From: DYRB01 sp963845265 | GTDB lineage: Bacteria; Pseudomonadota; Gammaproteobacteria; Chromatiales; Chromatiaceae | Assembly (NCBI GenBank): GCA_963845265.1 | Contig: CAWJRN010000007.1 | Location: 62,001-126,000, forward strand | Direction: 5' to 3' | Length of the DNA: 64,000 nt | Shown here: one piece after another, positions 37,403 through 45,835 of the stretch | Layout: every line of letters starts with the position of its first letter | Position numbering within the stretch: position 1 is the first letter of the stretch | Notes under the pieces: model-generated | Told to the model about the DNA's origin: nothing | The model's database searches: none | The model's input: the letters and a program-made list of their open reading frames with translations, nothing else | Translations under genes and position numbers: made by a program

Positions 37403-37972
37403 ATGGTCAACACCCCTAGCCCCATCGACGCAGATCTCGCACCGAGTGCAACGCCCGAGCACGGCCCCGATCCGGTGAGCATGCGCACCGACCTGTGGCT
37501 CTTCGTGGGCATGTTGGTGCTCGCCTTGGGTGGCGTTGCCGTGACCCAACTCGAGCATACCGGCGGCAAGCTCTATTGGGTCTTTCTGGTGTTGGTTTAT
37601 GGGCTTGTCAGCGTGGGCCGGACCTGGGCCAGGCAGAGGCGCCACGGGCACCCCACCTGGGCTATGGTGCGGGCTCAGGTCTTCCACTGGCTCGGCACCC
37701 TGGTTGCGGTCAACATCATCCTGATGTTCGAGGCGCAGGACATCACCAATCGTGGGGCGGCCTCTGACTTCTCGGTGCTCGTCCTCGCCCTGTCCTGCTA
37801 TCTCGCCGGGGTGCACTTCAGCTGGCCTTTTCTGCTGCTGGGTGGAGTGCTGGCGGTGATCGCCGTTGGCCTGGGCTTTCTGGACCAGTTCTCGGTCTTC
37901 GCATTGGCACTCCCGGTCGCCGTCCTGGCGGTGTGGATGGTCGTCCGGCGCTCCGTTGCGGCCAAACTTTGA
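37403..37972 (+). CDS. Integral membrane protein of unknown function, 189 aa
   Basis: A hydrophilic 30-residue N-terminus is followed by five predicted transmembrane segments ('LWLFVGMLVLALGGVAVT', 'WVFLVLVYGLVSVG', 'WLGTLVAVNIILMF', 'DFSVLVLALSCYLAGVHFSW', 'FSVFALALPVAVLAVWMVV'). No catalytic motif seen. The start MVNTPSPIDADL at 37403 is chosen because the upstream portion of the frame is not plausible. It is followed after 82 bp by the AI-2E-family gene, possibly a functional pair. Confidence 0.65.
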   Translation: MVNTPSPIDADLAPSATPEHGPDPVSMRTDLWLFVGMLVLALGGVAVTQLEHTGGKLYWVFLVLVYGLVSVGRTWARQRRHGHPTWAMVRAQVFHWLGTLVAVNIILMFEAQDITNRGAASDFSVLVLALSCYLAGVHFSWPFLLLGGVLAVIAVGLGFLDQFSVFALALPVAVLAVWMVVRRSVAAKL

Positions 37973-38054
37973 GCGCCGGTTCCCTCGAAAGGTCTCCCGT
38001 GCATAAACCGGGGTATCGCGTCGGCATATCCGCCGGACGGGGGAGGGGTAGATC

Positions 38055-39872
38055 TTGAGCGTATCCGTGTCAGCCGCCCCTAGCCGGGTAACTTGGCAGA
38101 CGCCCCTCGTCTGGGCGCTGCTCTTACTTACCCTCTATGCCTTGCACGATGTCTTTCTGGTCGCTTTCCTGACCTTCCTGCTCTCCTATGCGATTCGAGC
38201 CATAGTCGTGACCCTTGCTCGTCGCCTGGGTCGGGAGGGTACCGGGGTCGAGCGCTGGCTGACCCTGGGTACCTTCGCCGCCATCGTCGCCCTGATCTGG
38301 CTCCTGGTTGGCCTCGTGGGTCCCCAACTCGCTATGCAGAGCCGACTCCTGTTGACGGACGCGGAGCGCCTGCAACCCGAGCAGGTACTCAACCACTTTC
38401 TTGGCCGCACGGTCGGCGCCTGGCTCTTCCACGACGTGTACGGCGGCCCGGATGACCCCCGTTACCAGGCGGGGTTGGAACAATTCGTGGCCCAGGGTCG
38501 GACAGGTGAGGGCGCCTATGCCGATTTTGGTCGGCTTGAGAGCCGGGTGCAGGGGGGGCTCGAGATTGCGTACGCGGCCGCGGAGCGGCAGCGTCTGCGC
38601 GATCAGGTGCTGGGGGGCGGGGGCGACAGCCGGCGATTCGACCAGTGGTTCTTGACCGTCAAGGCCCCTGCCCTGGTGGCGGAGCAACGCGATGCCTACC
38701 TGGCCCGCTGGCAGGCCCAAGCGGCGACCACTCAGGACCAGGCCGCGGCCGCCGGCACACCTGCGAACCAAGCGAGCCAGGCTCTGGATCGACACCTCGC
38801 GGAGCTGGCCTTGAAGGACCTTCAGGGACAACCGGCACAGCGGGCCAAGCTGGTGAAAGAGTGGGAGGATGGCGTCGCCGCCCAGGAGTGGCAGAAGCTC
38901 AAGGCGTCTCCGGGTTACGCAGAGGCATTTCGGTCCTGGTTCAGCGGGGCACACAAAGATCTGGGCGATCTCCCCTACGATTTCGATACCTACTTGGCCC
39001 TAAGCGCGGCCTACCCGGAGGGCATGGCCGCCTTCAACCAAGTCTACCGCACTCGGGTGACGCAGGCGGGTGACAACACCCCCTTGGTGCAAAGCGATTT
39101 CAGACGGGCCATGGAGACCGATCTGGCGCGTACCTGGTGGGCCTCCAATCCGTTGGCGGCGAGTCTCAGGGAGCATCTGCGCCAGGACGCGACCGATGTG
39201 GCAGACGCGGTCGCGGACCGCCTGGCGGGTGGCATGCGGGCCATGATTGCGATCCCCGTTCAGGTCGGCACGGCGCTCCTGTTGACCATCCTCATCACCT
39301 TCGACATGGCGCGACTCAAGCAGGGGGCGCTGAGGCTGCGCCAAACCCGCGTCGCGGCGCTTTATGCCCGGGTGGTGCCGAATCTGACGGCGGTGGCTCG
39401 CCTGGTCGGTCGTTCTTTTGCCGCCCAGGGGCTGATCGCCGTCTTCAACACCCTGCTGACCTTCGGCCTGTTCCAGCTCATCGGCCTTAACAACGAGCTG
39501 TTGCTGTGCTCGGTGGTCTTCATCGCCAGCTTTATCCCGGTCCTGGGCGTGATCCTGGCGGCCATTCCTATTACCTTGCAGGCCCTGTTGCAGCCGGATG
39601 GATCCCTTGGTCTAGCCCTGTACGCCCTGCTCGGCATCGGGGTCATCCACACCATCGAGGCCACCCTGTTGTCGCCTAAGATCGTCGGCAAGATTCTTCA
39701 CCTGCACCCGGTGCTGGTCATGGCGGTGCTGGTCGTCGGCGAGCATATGTTCGGTATCTGGGGCCTGTTGCTGGGTGTGCCCCTGACCGTCTACATCATT
39801 CATGTCGTGGTGCTGGCGGAGGCCATCCCTGGGGTCTATGAGCCCGCGGGTCCGGAGGGCTGCGGGGACTAG
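38055..39872 (+). CDS. AI-2E/PerM-family transporter with a very long extracytoplasmic insertion
   Basis: The 605 aa protein has the family helices at both ends: three N-terminal segments (residues 17-93) and five C-terminal ones (397-590) with the conserved 'FAAQGLIAVFNTLLTFGLF', 'FIPVLGVILAAIPITLQALL' and 'SPKIVGKILHLHPVLVMAVL'. Ordinary members are about 350-370 aa because only some 60 residues separate helix 3 and 4; here roughly 300 residues (93-395) lie in that place. The insert is rich in Ala, Gln, Leu and charged residues and likely folds as a mostly helical domain. Start is TTG at 38055 with GGGAGGGG 6 bp upstream. Members move autoinducer-2 or Na+; the substrate here is unknown. Confidence 0.82.
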   Translation: MSVSVSAAPSRVTWQTPLVWALLLLTLYALHDVFLVAFLTFLLSYAIRAIVVTLARRLGREGTGVERWLTLGTFAAIVALIWLLVGLVGPQLAMQSRLLLTDAERLQPEQVLNHFLGRTVGAWLFHDVYGGPDDPRYQAGLEQFVAQGRTGEGAYADFGRLESRVQGGLEIAYAAAERQRLRDQVLGGGGDSRRFDQWFLTVKAPALVAEQRDAYLARWQAQAATTQDQAAAAGTPANQASQALDRHLAELALKDLQGQPAQRAKLVKEWEDGVAAQEWQKLKASPGYAEAFRSWFSGAHKDLGDLPYDFDTYLALSAAYPEGMAAFNQVYRTRVTQAGDNTPLVQSDFRRAMETDLARTWWASNPLAASLREHLRQDATDVADAVADRLAGGMRAMIAIPVQVGTALLLTILITFDMARLKQGALRLRQTRVAALYARVVPNLTAVARLVGRSFAAQGLIAVFNTLLTFGLFQLIGLNNELLLCSVVFIASFIPVLGVILAAIPITLQALLQPDGSLGLALYALLGIGVIHTIEATLLSPKIVGKILHLHPVLVMAVLVVGEHMFGIWGLLLGVPLTVYIIHVVVLAEAIPGVYEPAGPEGCGD

Positions 39873-40068
39873 TGAAGTTGCGTCTTTGGTCATCCAGCCA
39901 TGGCCTGATTCATGTCTCGCGCCGCGGAGGGTCTCCGGCGGCGAAGCAACCGCACCGGCAGCAGTGGAGCCGTATGCAAGCTCACCGGACCAAGAGGGGA
40001 CCAAGTGTGACGATCAGCATCGTCGACGCAACTTCGGTTGCCCGTAACCTGATGATCGGGGGGCTGCG

Positions 40069-42081
40069 GTGAGCCTGCCACGGGACTTCCGCGGCAAGCT
40101 GTACCTGGTCGCGGCCCTGGTGGGCATCCTCGCCGGGCTGATTGGAGGCGCCTTCCATGTCCTGCTGGATGGCGCCGAGGAGGGCCGGCAGGTCTTGCGT
40201 TCAGCCCTGGCGGGGGCCCCGGTTCCCGGCTGGCTGATCCTTATGGCGCTCGGGCCCATGGTGCTGATCCCCGCGATGTGGTTGGTGCGGCGCTTTGCCC
40301 CGGAGACGGCGGGTAGCGGCATCCAGGAGGTCGAGGCGATCCTCGCCGGGCACAAGTACCTGAATTGGCGGCGTGTGCTGCCGGTCAAGTTCGTTGCCGG
40401 GGCCCTGGCGGTGGGGTCCGGGTTGGTCCTGGGCCGCGAGGGGCCCACGGTCCACATGGGTGCGGCCCTGGGCAAGATGGCCTCGGATTGGGGACGGTTG
40501 GATGCCCGTCAGACAAAGGCACTCATCTCGGCCGGAGCCGCCGCGGGGCTCGCCGCAGCGTTCAACGCCCCCCTGGCCGCCATCGTCTTTGTCACCGAGG
40601 AGTTGCGTGACCACTTTGAATACGGGTTCGCCTCCCTGCAATCGGTCATTCTGGCCGCCTGCATGGCGGTCGTCGTCAGCGATAGCCTGCTCGGCCAGGG
40701 CCCGTCGCTGCCGGTGGAGCACCTTCATCTCGTCCCATTGGCATCGCTGCCTCTATTCTTGGTGCTGGGTGTCCTCGTCGGCGCTTTTGGGGTCGCTTTC
40801 AATGGACTGCTGCTGGGGTCGGTACGGGTCTTTCGGCAGTTGCGCGAGGACCATGCCTACCTGGTCGCCGGGGTCGTGGGTGCGGCCCTCGGCGCCGTCC
40901 TCTGGTTTGCACCCCAGGCCGCCGGCGGCGGCGAGGTGCTGGTAGAGGACTTACTTCGCCAACCCCAGGCACTTGGGTTCTTGGTGTTGCTCTTGGCCGC
41001 GCGCACCCTGACCACCGTCGGCAGCTATGGGGTCGGACTGCCGGGGGGGATCTTCGCCCCGATGCTGGCCCTGGGTACGATCATCGGGGCCGGATTCGAC
41101 CACCTGGTGCCAATCCTGACCCCAGGACTGGGCCTGGAGCCGGGGCTCTTTGCCGTATCCGCCATGGGGGCCCTGTTTGCGGCCACGGTGCGTGCCCCTT
41201 TGACCGGCATCGTTCTGGCCATCGAACTGACCGGAGCCGAGGACTTGGCGCTGCCGCTCATTCTCACCTGCCTGTGCGCCACCTTCACCGCGCAGGCCCT
41301 TGGTGGTCGGCCGGTCTACGGCCTCCTGCTGGAGCAGGCGGAGCGCTCGCCCCGCTCACTGCCCAGGCCGGGCCGGCGGGTGCTGGTGGCGGGTCTGGTG
41401 CTGGCGACCCTCTTGGGTGTTGATGCTCATTGGCCTCAGGCACCGGATCGGGTGCCTTCCTCCGAGTTGACTACGGCCGCAGGTTTGTTTGCACCGCCTG
41501 CGCCGTCGAGGCCCGAGGTGCGAGCGCCTGCTGTTGCCCTGGAGGTCCTGCCGGGTCCGGTTCCAGACGCACATGATGCGCCCATCCTGCCCATCCAAAG
41601 GCCTGAGCCCGCGACGACGGAGTTGGCGGCGGAACCAAGCTCGGTGGTGGAGCCGATAAGCCCGGTTGATGCCACCCTGGCGACGCCTATGGAGGGTCAG
41701 TCCGAGATGGGGGCAAGCACCGCTGAATCGGTGCCAGTTCCGGACGCAGGTTTACCGGCGGAGCCTGACGCGGCAACATCCCCCGTCGCTACAGCGCAGC
41801 AGCAAGAGTTGCGTCCGGAGCAGGTCCGGTTTGCCATCCAACTTATCAGTTTTCGCAGCGAGGCGAGCCTGGCGCCCTTCGTCGAGAAGTCTCACCTTGC
41901 CGAGCCCCGCACCCTGCCGCCTGAGCATCGCCGCGGCGCCTGGTGGCCGATCCTAATCGGCGACTACGCGACGAGGGATGAGGCCGAGGCCGCGCTTGGG
42001 GAGCTACCGGACAGATTGCGTCGCCTCGGCCCGGAGGTGCGTGTCCTCCCAGCGGGGGCGGAGACCAGGCGGATTCCATAA
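40069..42081 (+). CDS. ClC-type chloride/proton exchanger fused to an extra membrane helix and SPOR-like domain
   Basis: Residues 1-425 are a ClC transporter: selectivity motif 'AGSGIQEVEA', gating Glu124 in 'GREGPTVHMGA', internal proton Glu178 in 'FNAPLAAIVFVTEEL', 'GVGLPGGIFAPMLALG' and Tyr417. Having both glutamates suggests a Cl-/H+ exchanger. After the core comes one more hydrophobic helix (about 437-452), a Pro/Ala-rich linker (455-585), and about 75 residues (587-661) that look like a SPOR domain: 'RFAIQLISFRSEASLAPFV' and 'WWPILIGDYATRDEAEAAL'. The extra helix would carry this domain to the periplasm, where SPOR domains bind denuded peptidoglycan. Start GTG at 40069. Confidence 0.88.
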   Translation: MSLPRDFRGKLYLVAALVGILAGLIGGAFHVLLDGAEEGRQVLRSALAGAPVPGWLILMALGPMVLIPAMWLVRRFAPETAGSGIQEVEAILAGHKYLNWRRVLPVKFVAGALAVGSGLVLGREGPTVHMGAALGKMASDWGRLDARQTKALISAGAAAGLAAAFNAPLAAIVFVTEELRDHFEYGFASLQSVILAACMAVVVSDSLLGQGPSLPVEHLHLVPLASLPLFLVLGVLVGAFGVAFNGLLLGSVRVFRQLREDHAYLVAGVVGAALGAVLWFAPQAAGGGEVLVEDLLRQPQALGFLVLLLAARTLTTVGSYGVGLPGGIFAPMLALGTIIGAGFDHLVPILTPGLGLEPGLFAVSAMGALFAATVRAPLTGIVLAIELTGAEDLALPLILTCLCATFTAQALGGRPVYGLLLEQAERSPRSLPRPGRRVLVAGLVLATLLGVDAHWPQAPDRVPSSELTTAAGLFAPPAPSRPEVRAPAVALEVLPGPVPDAHDAPILPIQRPEPATTELAAEPSSVVEPISPVDATLATPMEGQSEMGASTAESVPVPDAGLPAEPDAATSPVATAQQQELRPEQVRFAIQLISFRSEASLAPFVEKSHLAEPRTLPPEHRRGAWWPILIGDYATRDEAEAALGELPDRLRRLGPEVRVLPAGAETRRIP

Positions 42082-42251
42082 CTTTGGATGTTGGCGCTCA
42101 CTTTATCGCACCGGATTTCCTCAGATCAGGTCGCGGCAACACCTCCGATCATCCACGCGAGGCCTCACAAACCTCGCTTGACCTAAGCAATCCGAGGACC
42201 GCGGTCGGCCAGGAGCTGCCCCTGGTAGTTGCCAATTTACGAAACGTCCGG

Positions 42252-43259
42252 CTAGATGCACCTGCGAGGGATCAAGTGCCTTCTCCTCGCTTCGGAAAGG
42301 CCGTACGCTTGGTCGTGCACCATCTGCGCGAAACTCAATTCCTCCCACACATCAGGCGGAAAAGACCCAGATTGACCGATCTCGCCTAGGGTCATATCCC
42401 GAAATAACACTTCAAATGCCTTAACGTCACCCCACCCTGCGGTCAAATTGTGGAGGAGCTCCGGGTAATCAATCTCTATTGCGCAGCGGGTATTTGTCGC
42501 GGCCGATCTCCATGTGCTGCCGGCGCGCGATGACCTTGTAGTGCACGATGCCCCAGATCTCTTGTCTAAGATGCCTAGCAAATAGTCTACTAATGGCGCA
42601 AGTGATTCCCTGGCATGTTCAAACTCTAGTGCCACGCTACATACGTTGATCGCATTTGTTTCTTTTGTAGGTGGCTGTTGCACCTGCACGACGCGCGCCC
42701 TCAGTCTTATTGCAGGTAGATACTCAGGGCCTTCGATTGACAGAACAATGCTTTGATTCGACGCATAGGCTTTGAAAGCCGGCAAGGTGTAGCGTCCAGT
42801 GGCAATCTGCGTCAGTATCTGCCGAAGCTCATCGACGTCGCTGACGATGACATCGAGCTCATCGAATAGACCATTCGGCTCATCGGTATTCCCATATGCA
42901 TCGCTCTTTCCTAGAACTGCGAGCAGCTTTTCCAGTCTCAACTCGTTTTCTGGAAGAAGGCTGGAAAACCGTACGGCGACCAGATATTGGCCATTCTGTA
43001 TCAGTTTTGTACGCAAGACGGTGGCTTCGATCAATAGGTGCTCACCCTGTACCCATGGAAGACGGATTAGCACGGACCTAATGTCTGTTGGAATGGATTC
43101 CGAGACGGTGAAAAGCGCCCCGCCCCACGATATATCCAAACTCATGGCCGAGATGGGCTCAGACCCATTCTGTAAGGTCAGATTAATCGGGATCTGGACC
43201 CGTATACGCATTTGCGTGCGGTTATTCATGATCGAAGACCCTGTCTGCGACTGTTTCAT
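42252..43259 (-). CDS. PilZ-domain protein, full-length family member (copy D)
   Basis: A 335 aa protein whose N-terminus has both halves of the c-di-GMP site, RTQMR (R-x3-R) and 'DISWGGA' (D-x-S-x-x-G). The middle region ('LDVIVSDVDELRQILTQIAT') and the C-terminal block ('WGDVKAFEVLFRDMTLGEIG', 'PPDVWEELSFAQMVHDQAYG') are shared with damaged copies at 12.1-14.3 kb. Unlike those, it reads through in one frame, although about 20 residues before the C-terminal block ('TTRSSRAGSTWRSAA') look unconserved. Start ATG 43259 (MKQSQTGSS) is preferred because similarity to copy B begins there; ATG 43229 is possible. Role beyond c-di-GMP binding is unknown. Confidence 0.75.
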   Translation of the reverse strand: MKQSQTGSSIMNNRTQMRIRVQIPINLTLQNGSEPISAMSLDISWGGALFTVSESIPTDIRSVLIRLPWVQGEHLLIEATVLRTKLIQNGQYLVAVRFSSLLPENELRLEKLLAVLGKSDAYGNTDEPNGLFDELDVIVSDVDELRQILTQIATGRYTLPAFKAYASNQSIVLSIEGPEYLPAIRLRARVVQVQQPPTKETNAINVCSVALEFEHARESLAPLVDYLLGILDKRSGASCTTRSSRAGSTWRSAATNTRCAIEIDYPELLHNLTAGWGDVKAFEVLFRDMTLGEIGQSGSFPPDVWEELSFAQMVHDQAYGLSEARRRHLIPRRCI

Positions 43260-43282
43260 ACTGTGATGACCCCACAGAGATG

Positions 43283-43551
43283 TTGGGACAGGAAGTTCGA
43301 CCGTCCCACGAACCCGCCAACGACCAACTCGGATGGAGAATAGCCTGAAGGCGGGTGGCGAGCCGAGCTCATGGAGGCGCTTTCTGGCGCCAACACGGCA
43401 TTGGACTGAGCCCGCGTGGCACGAACGGTCCCGGAACACCGCCTTGAGCGGCGGGGTCCGCAAAGCCAACCAATCGAGGCTCTGATAGCCGAGAGCGGGG
43501 CCAGACCACGAAATCACTGGACCATTGCCTCATATCCTCGACCCAACCTCC
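43283..43551. other. Non-coding stretch upstream of the PilZ gene
   Basis: No credible gene. Part of it (43283-43375, beginning near GTTCGACCGTCCCACGAAC) is loosely similar to 56185-56290 (TTCAACCGTCCGACGAAC and the shared GCGGGTGGCGA), so it may be a decayed dispersed repeat. Confidence 0.35.
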
Positions 43552-43584
43552 CTAGCGGCCGCCGTACCGCGCATTGTAGTCCCT

Positions 43585-43789
43585 GAGGGATAGGAAATCC
43601 GACCGCACGGGCGGCTGGTGTCGGGGGAACGTAGCATCGAAGGAAGGTTCTCTGCGAGGGCGCAGGGCGAGCCGATGGGAAGGGGCGGGGAGCAAACCGC
43701 TGTTTGGTAGAGCTACGGGCGGGGTTTGGTGGGGGCGTGATCGCAGCGGGTGCAGGGAGTGGCGCGTCTGCTGCGCGACTAGGCGACGG
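43585..43789. repeat. Left copy of ~200 bp direct repeat next to IS91-like remnant
   Basis: About 205 bp that recur in the same orientation at 45485-45687. The last 42 bp (43748-43789, from GGGTGCAGGGAGTGGCGCGT to the base before CTACC) are identical in both copies; the rest is diverged but alignable. It lies directly after the transposase C-terminus on the minus strand, where IS91-family elements have their terminal sequence. Confidence 0.65.
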
Positions 43790-44010
43790 CTACCATTGAC
43801 GGGTGACGGTTGCGCCATGACACCCCAGTCCGGTACGAGATCGACCGGCGGGTCGTCCCAGGCCGGCGGTCCGCGGGCGGGGGCGACCGGAGGCGGCCGT
43901 GGCGGCTCGCCGATGTGCGTGAGAATCCGCTCGACGGGAGCGGCCTCGGTGATGAAGGCGACGATGCGCCTATCGGCACCGCAGTTCGGGCAGACCAGGG
44001 GCAGGGACGG
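43789..44010 (-). pseudogene. IS91-family transposase, C-terminal remnant
   Basis: Minus-strand frame contains 'CPNCGADRRIVAFITEAAPV' and 'ERILTHIGEPPRPPPVAPAR', followed by 'GPPAWDDPPVDLVPDWGVMA'. This is the usual C-terminal portion of IS91-type Y2 (rolling-circle) transposases, with their CPxCG motif and closing Pro-rich region. The catalytic N-terminal two thirds are absent and the usual ending (LAQPEPEYxFDQ) is degraded to 'AQPSPVNGSRR'. Confidence 0.7.
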
Positions 44011-44260
44011 GAATGGCCCGTACACCGTCGATGCCCGGAGACCCCGGGCCGGCAATGTAAGCCTGGGATGTCGGCTTTGCGGACTTCTGCTGCCGCTCGG
44101 GAACTGGGCAGCTCTGTACGCTCTGGGTCGTTATGCCAAGTTCGCGATTATGCAAAGTTGTGCGTTACAGCGCTCACTAACCACCGATGAGTGGCGGCCA
44201 CCGTGCGCTGGGGCATTGTCATAATCGCAGCACTCGGGTATGTCCTGTATCCCAAGAGGT

Positions 44261-44872
44261 TCATGGGCAGTACAGGCAAGAAATGACTCCAGCATCTATA
44301 TCCCTCGTACAATAATACTCGGTGCCATCGGAGCATTTTTCTGTGTACGTTTGGATGCATGCGATTCCGTACTGGCTGCAAGTATTAGTCTCATGGCCCT
44401 GCAAGGGGCAGCCTGGGTCATGATTTATTTGAGTTGGGTTATCGCACGATGGATTTACGCCCGGGGGGATCTTGGAACAACCCAGCGTCACGGTTATGTC
44501 GTCATCTTTGAACGCGAACGGGAAACTCGAATGGTGGCACCAGTTGGTAATTGAAAATTGAGCTTTAGACGGGTTCGCTGTCGATGCAGGTTGTTCAACA
44601 ACACTGAAACAGGAAGGGCTTCGTTTCCAGTTGTTTCCAAAACCGAGGACGTTGTCGTTGTCATAATAGAATCGATAATCGCCTGTGCAGTAATACGCCC
44701 AGCCTTTTGTCTGCAGCGCTTTGTAATGCACCGCGGACATTGTCTGTTCTTCACAAGGTTTGGGTACACGTTCGCAAGGCGAGGCAAAAACACTGGCTGC
44801 GTTGAATACGGCACAGATGCCCAATAGGACGGAAAACCCAAAGTCTGCCTTAGACACTCTAGTGGCCATCAT
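44261..44872 (-). CDS. Secreted Cys-rich protein of unknown function, 203 aa
   Basis: A signal peptide (about 1-31, 'LLGICAVFNAASVFA' then 'SPCE') leads into a mature chain of about 170 residues with fifteen or so cysteines and many Asn, Tyr, Asp and Thr residues; examples are 'CERVPKPCEEQTMSAVHYKA' and 'CSQYGIACIQTYTEKCSDGT'. Composition and codon use are AT-richer than the flanking chromosome, indicating recent transfer. No family recognised. It overlaps the next upstream gene's end by 4 bp (44869-44872), so the two form an operon inside the IS91-bounded island. Confidence 0.65.
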   Translation of the reverse strand: MMATRVSKADFGFSVLLGICAVFNAASVFASPCERVPKPCEEQTMSAVHYKALQTKGWAYYCTGDYRFYYDNDNVLGFGNNWKRSPSCFSVVEQPASTANPSKAQFSITNWCHHSSFPFAFKDDDITVTLGCSKIPPGVNPSCDNPTQINHDPGCPLQGHETNTCSQYGIACIQTYTEKCSDGTEYYCTRDIDAGVISCLYCP

Positions 44873-45442
44873 TGTTTGCTCCTTATGACATTTGAGGGTT
44901 GACCATAAGTTGACAGTTGCTGTCCCCTGAAACCTGGGTCAAAGGGCTCGGGCGAGCAGCCAATGTACAGACGAAGAGATCCGGGTTCGTCAGCCATTCT
45001 GCTTGCTTCGACCGTGATCGCAGTGCCGGTTTGCCCCACCAGAGCCACGTGGATATGTTCATGCGAAAGAGTGTCCCAATGCCAGACATTGGGAGAATCC
45101 TCCGGGCAACTCACCACTACAGCCGCTTTCTGGCCAGCTTTTATATAAGTGAGAGGTGACAGCCACACTCACGCAGGAAGGGACTTCAGAGCACTCGTTA
45201 CCGCTTGGTTCCAGCAGCCGGAAAGTGTCGTAGATGGAGTCGCGAGCCCACAAGCTTGAAGGTACAATGATCGCGGTGATCAAGATAAGACTTAGCATTG
45301 TTGCCTTATGGCTCTTACCTGACGTGAATGAAGTTGTTCGTCTATGGCTATAGGGATATTTCATAATCAGAGCCTCGAAGCTAGTACTCAAGAACCGGTC
45401 TTTTTGATAAATCGCTGCCGGAATATCAGCATATTGTTTCAT
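44869..45442 (-). pseudogene. Exported protein of unknown function, interrupted by a frameshift
   Basis: The first frame (from 45442, signal-like 'MLSLILITAIIVPSSLWARD') runs to 'CVSVAVTSHLYK' and then leaves meaningful sequence; a second frame continues as 'IKAGQKAAVVVSCPEDSPNV' to a stop at 44869. The junction near 45140 implies a one-base indel in a single gene of about 150-190 codons. Mature part contains several cysteines. Partner of the Cys-rich gene downstream (4-bp overlap). AT-rich compared with the neighbourhood. A genuine programmed frameshift cannot be excluded, but there is no obvious slippery heptamer. Confidence 0.55.
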
Positions 45443-45484
45443 TTTGAAGATCTAGGTCGGAACCAGAATACGATCGTTTCATGC

Positions 45485-45687
45485 TAGGGGTAGGAAATGC
45501 AACCGGGACGCGGCTGAAGTCGGGGGCACGCTAGCACCGCACGAAGGGCACAGCGCGAGCCGACGCGGAGAGATGGGGAGCAGACCGCCGTCCGGGAAGG
45601 TGCGGGGAGGGCTTGCGACATCGCTTGGCGGGGGCAAGGGCGCAGGGGTGCAGGGAGTGGCGCGTCTGCTGCGCGACTAGGCGACGG
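45485..45687. repeat. Right copy of ~200 bp direct repeat at the far side of the AT-rich island
   Basis: Recurrence of the 43585-43789 segment in the same orientation; 45646-45687 is identical to 43748-43789 over 42 bp. Together the two copies bracket 43790-45484, which holds the AT-rich secreted-protein genes. Confidence 0.65.
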
Positions 45688-45696
45688 AGACGGTTT

Positions 45697-45785
45697 TCAC
45701 TGCACCTGCTGGTCGAAGAGGTACTCGGGCTCCGGTTGCGCGAGGGTGTCCCAGTGGGGTACGGCCTCGACGGCCGATCACGGCC
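45697..45785 (-). pseudogene. IS91-family transposase, last ~25 codons
   Basis: The minus-strand frame reads 'HWDTLAQPEPEYLFDQQVQ' before a stop at 45697-45699, the characteristic ending of IS91-type transposases. It stands just upstream of the right direct repeat, in the same arrangement as the remnant at 43789-44010. Confidence 0.65.
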
Positions 45786-45805
45786 GCAACCACTCGCGTG
45801 CCCTC

Positions 45806-45835
45806 GGTGGGTGCGCTGCGCTGATCCACCCTACC
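45806..45835. repeat. Short palindromic repeat at the 3' end of the SDR gene
   Basis: GGTGGGTGCGCTGCGCTGATCCACC (25 bp core plus CTACC) is a variant of the TAGGGTGGAT family seen at 21171 and 36353. It overlaps the stop codon of the minus-strand SDR gene. Confidence 0.5.

Noticed and set aside
44869..45442. Programmed ribosomal frameshift in the AT-rich island gene
   Set aside because: No convincing slippery heptamer followed by a stem-loop was seen; an indel in a decaying gene is simpler.
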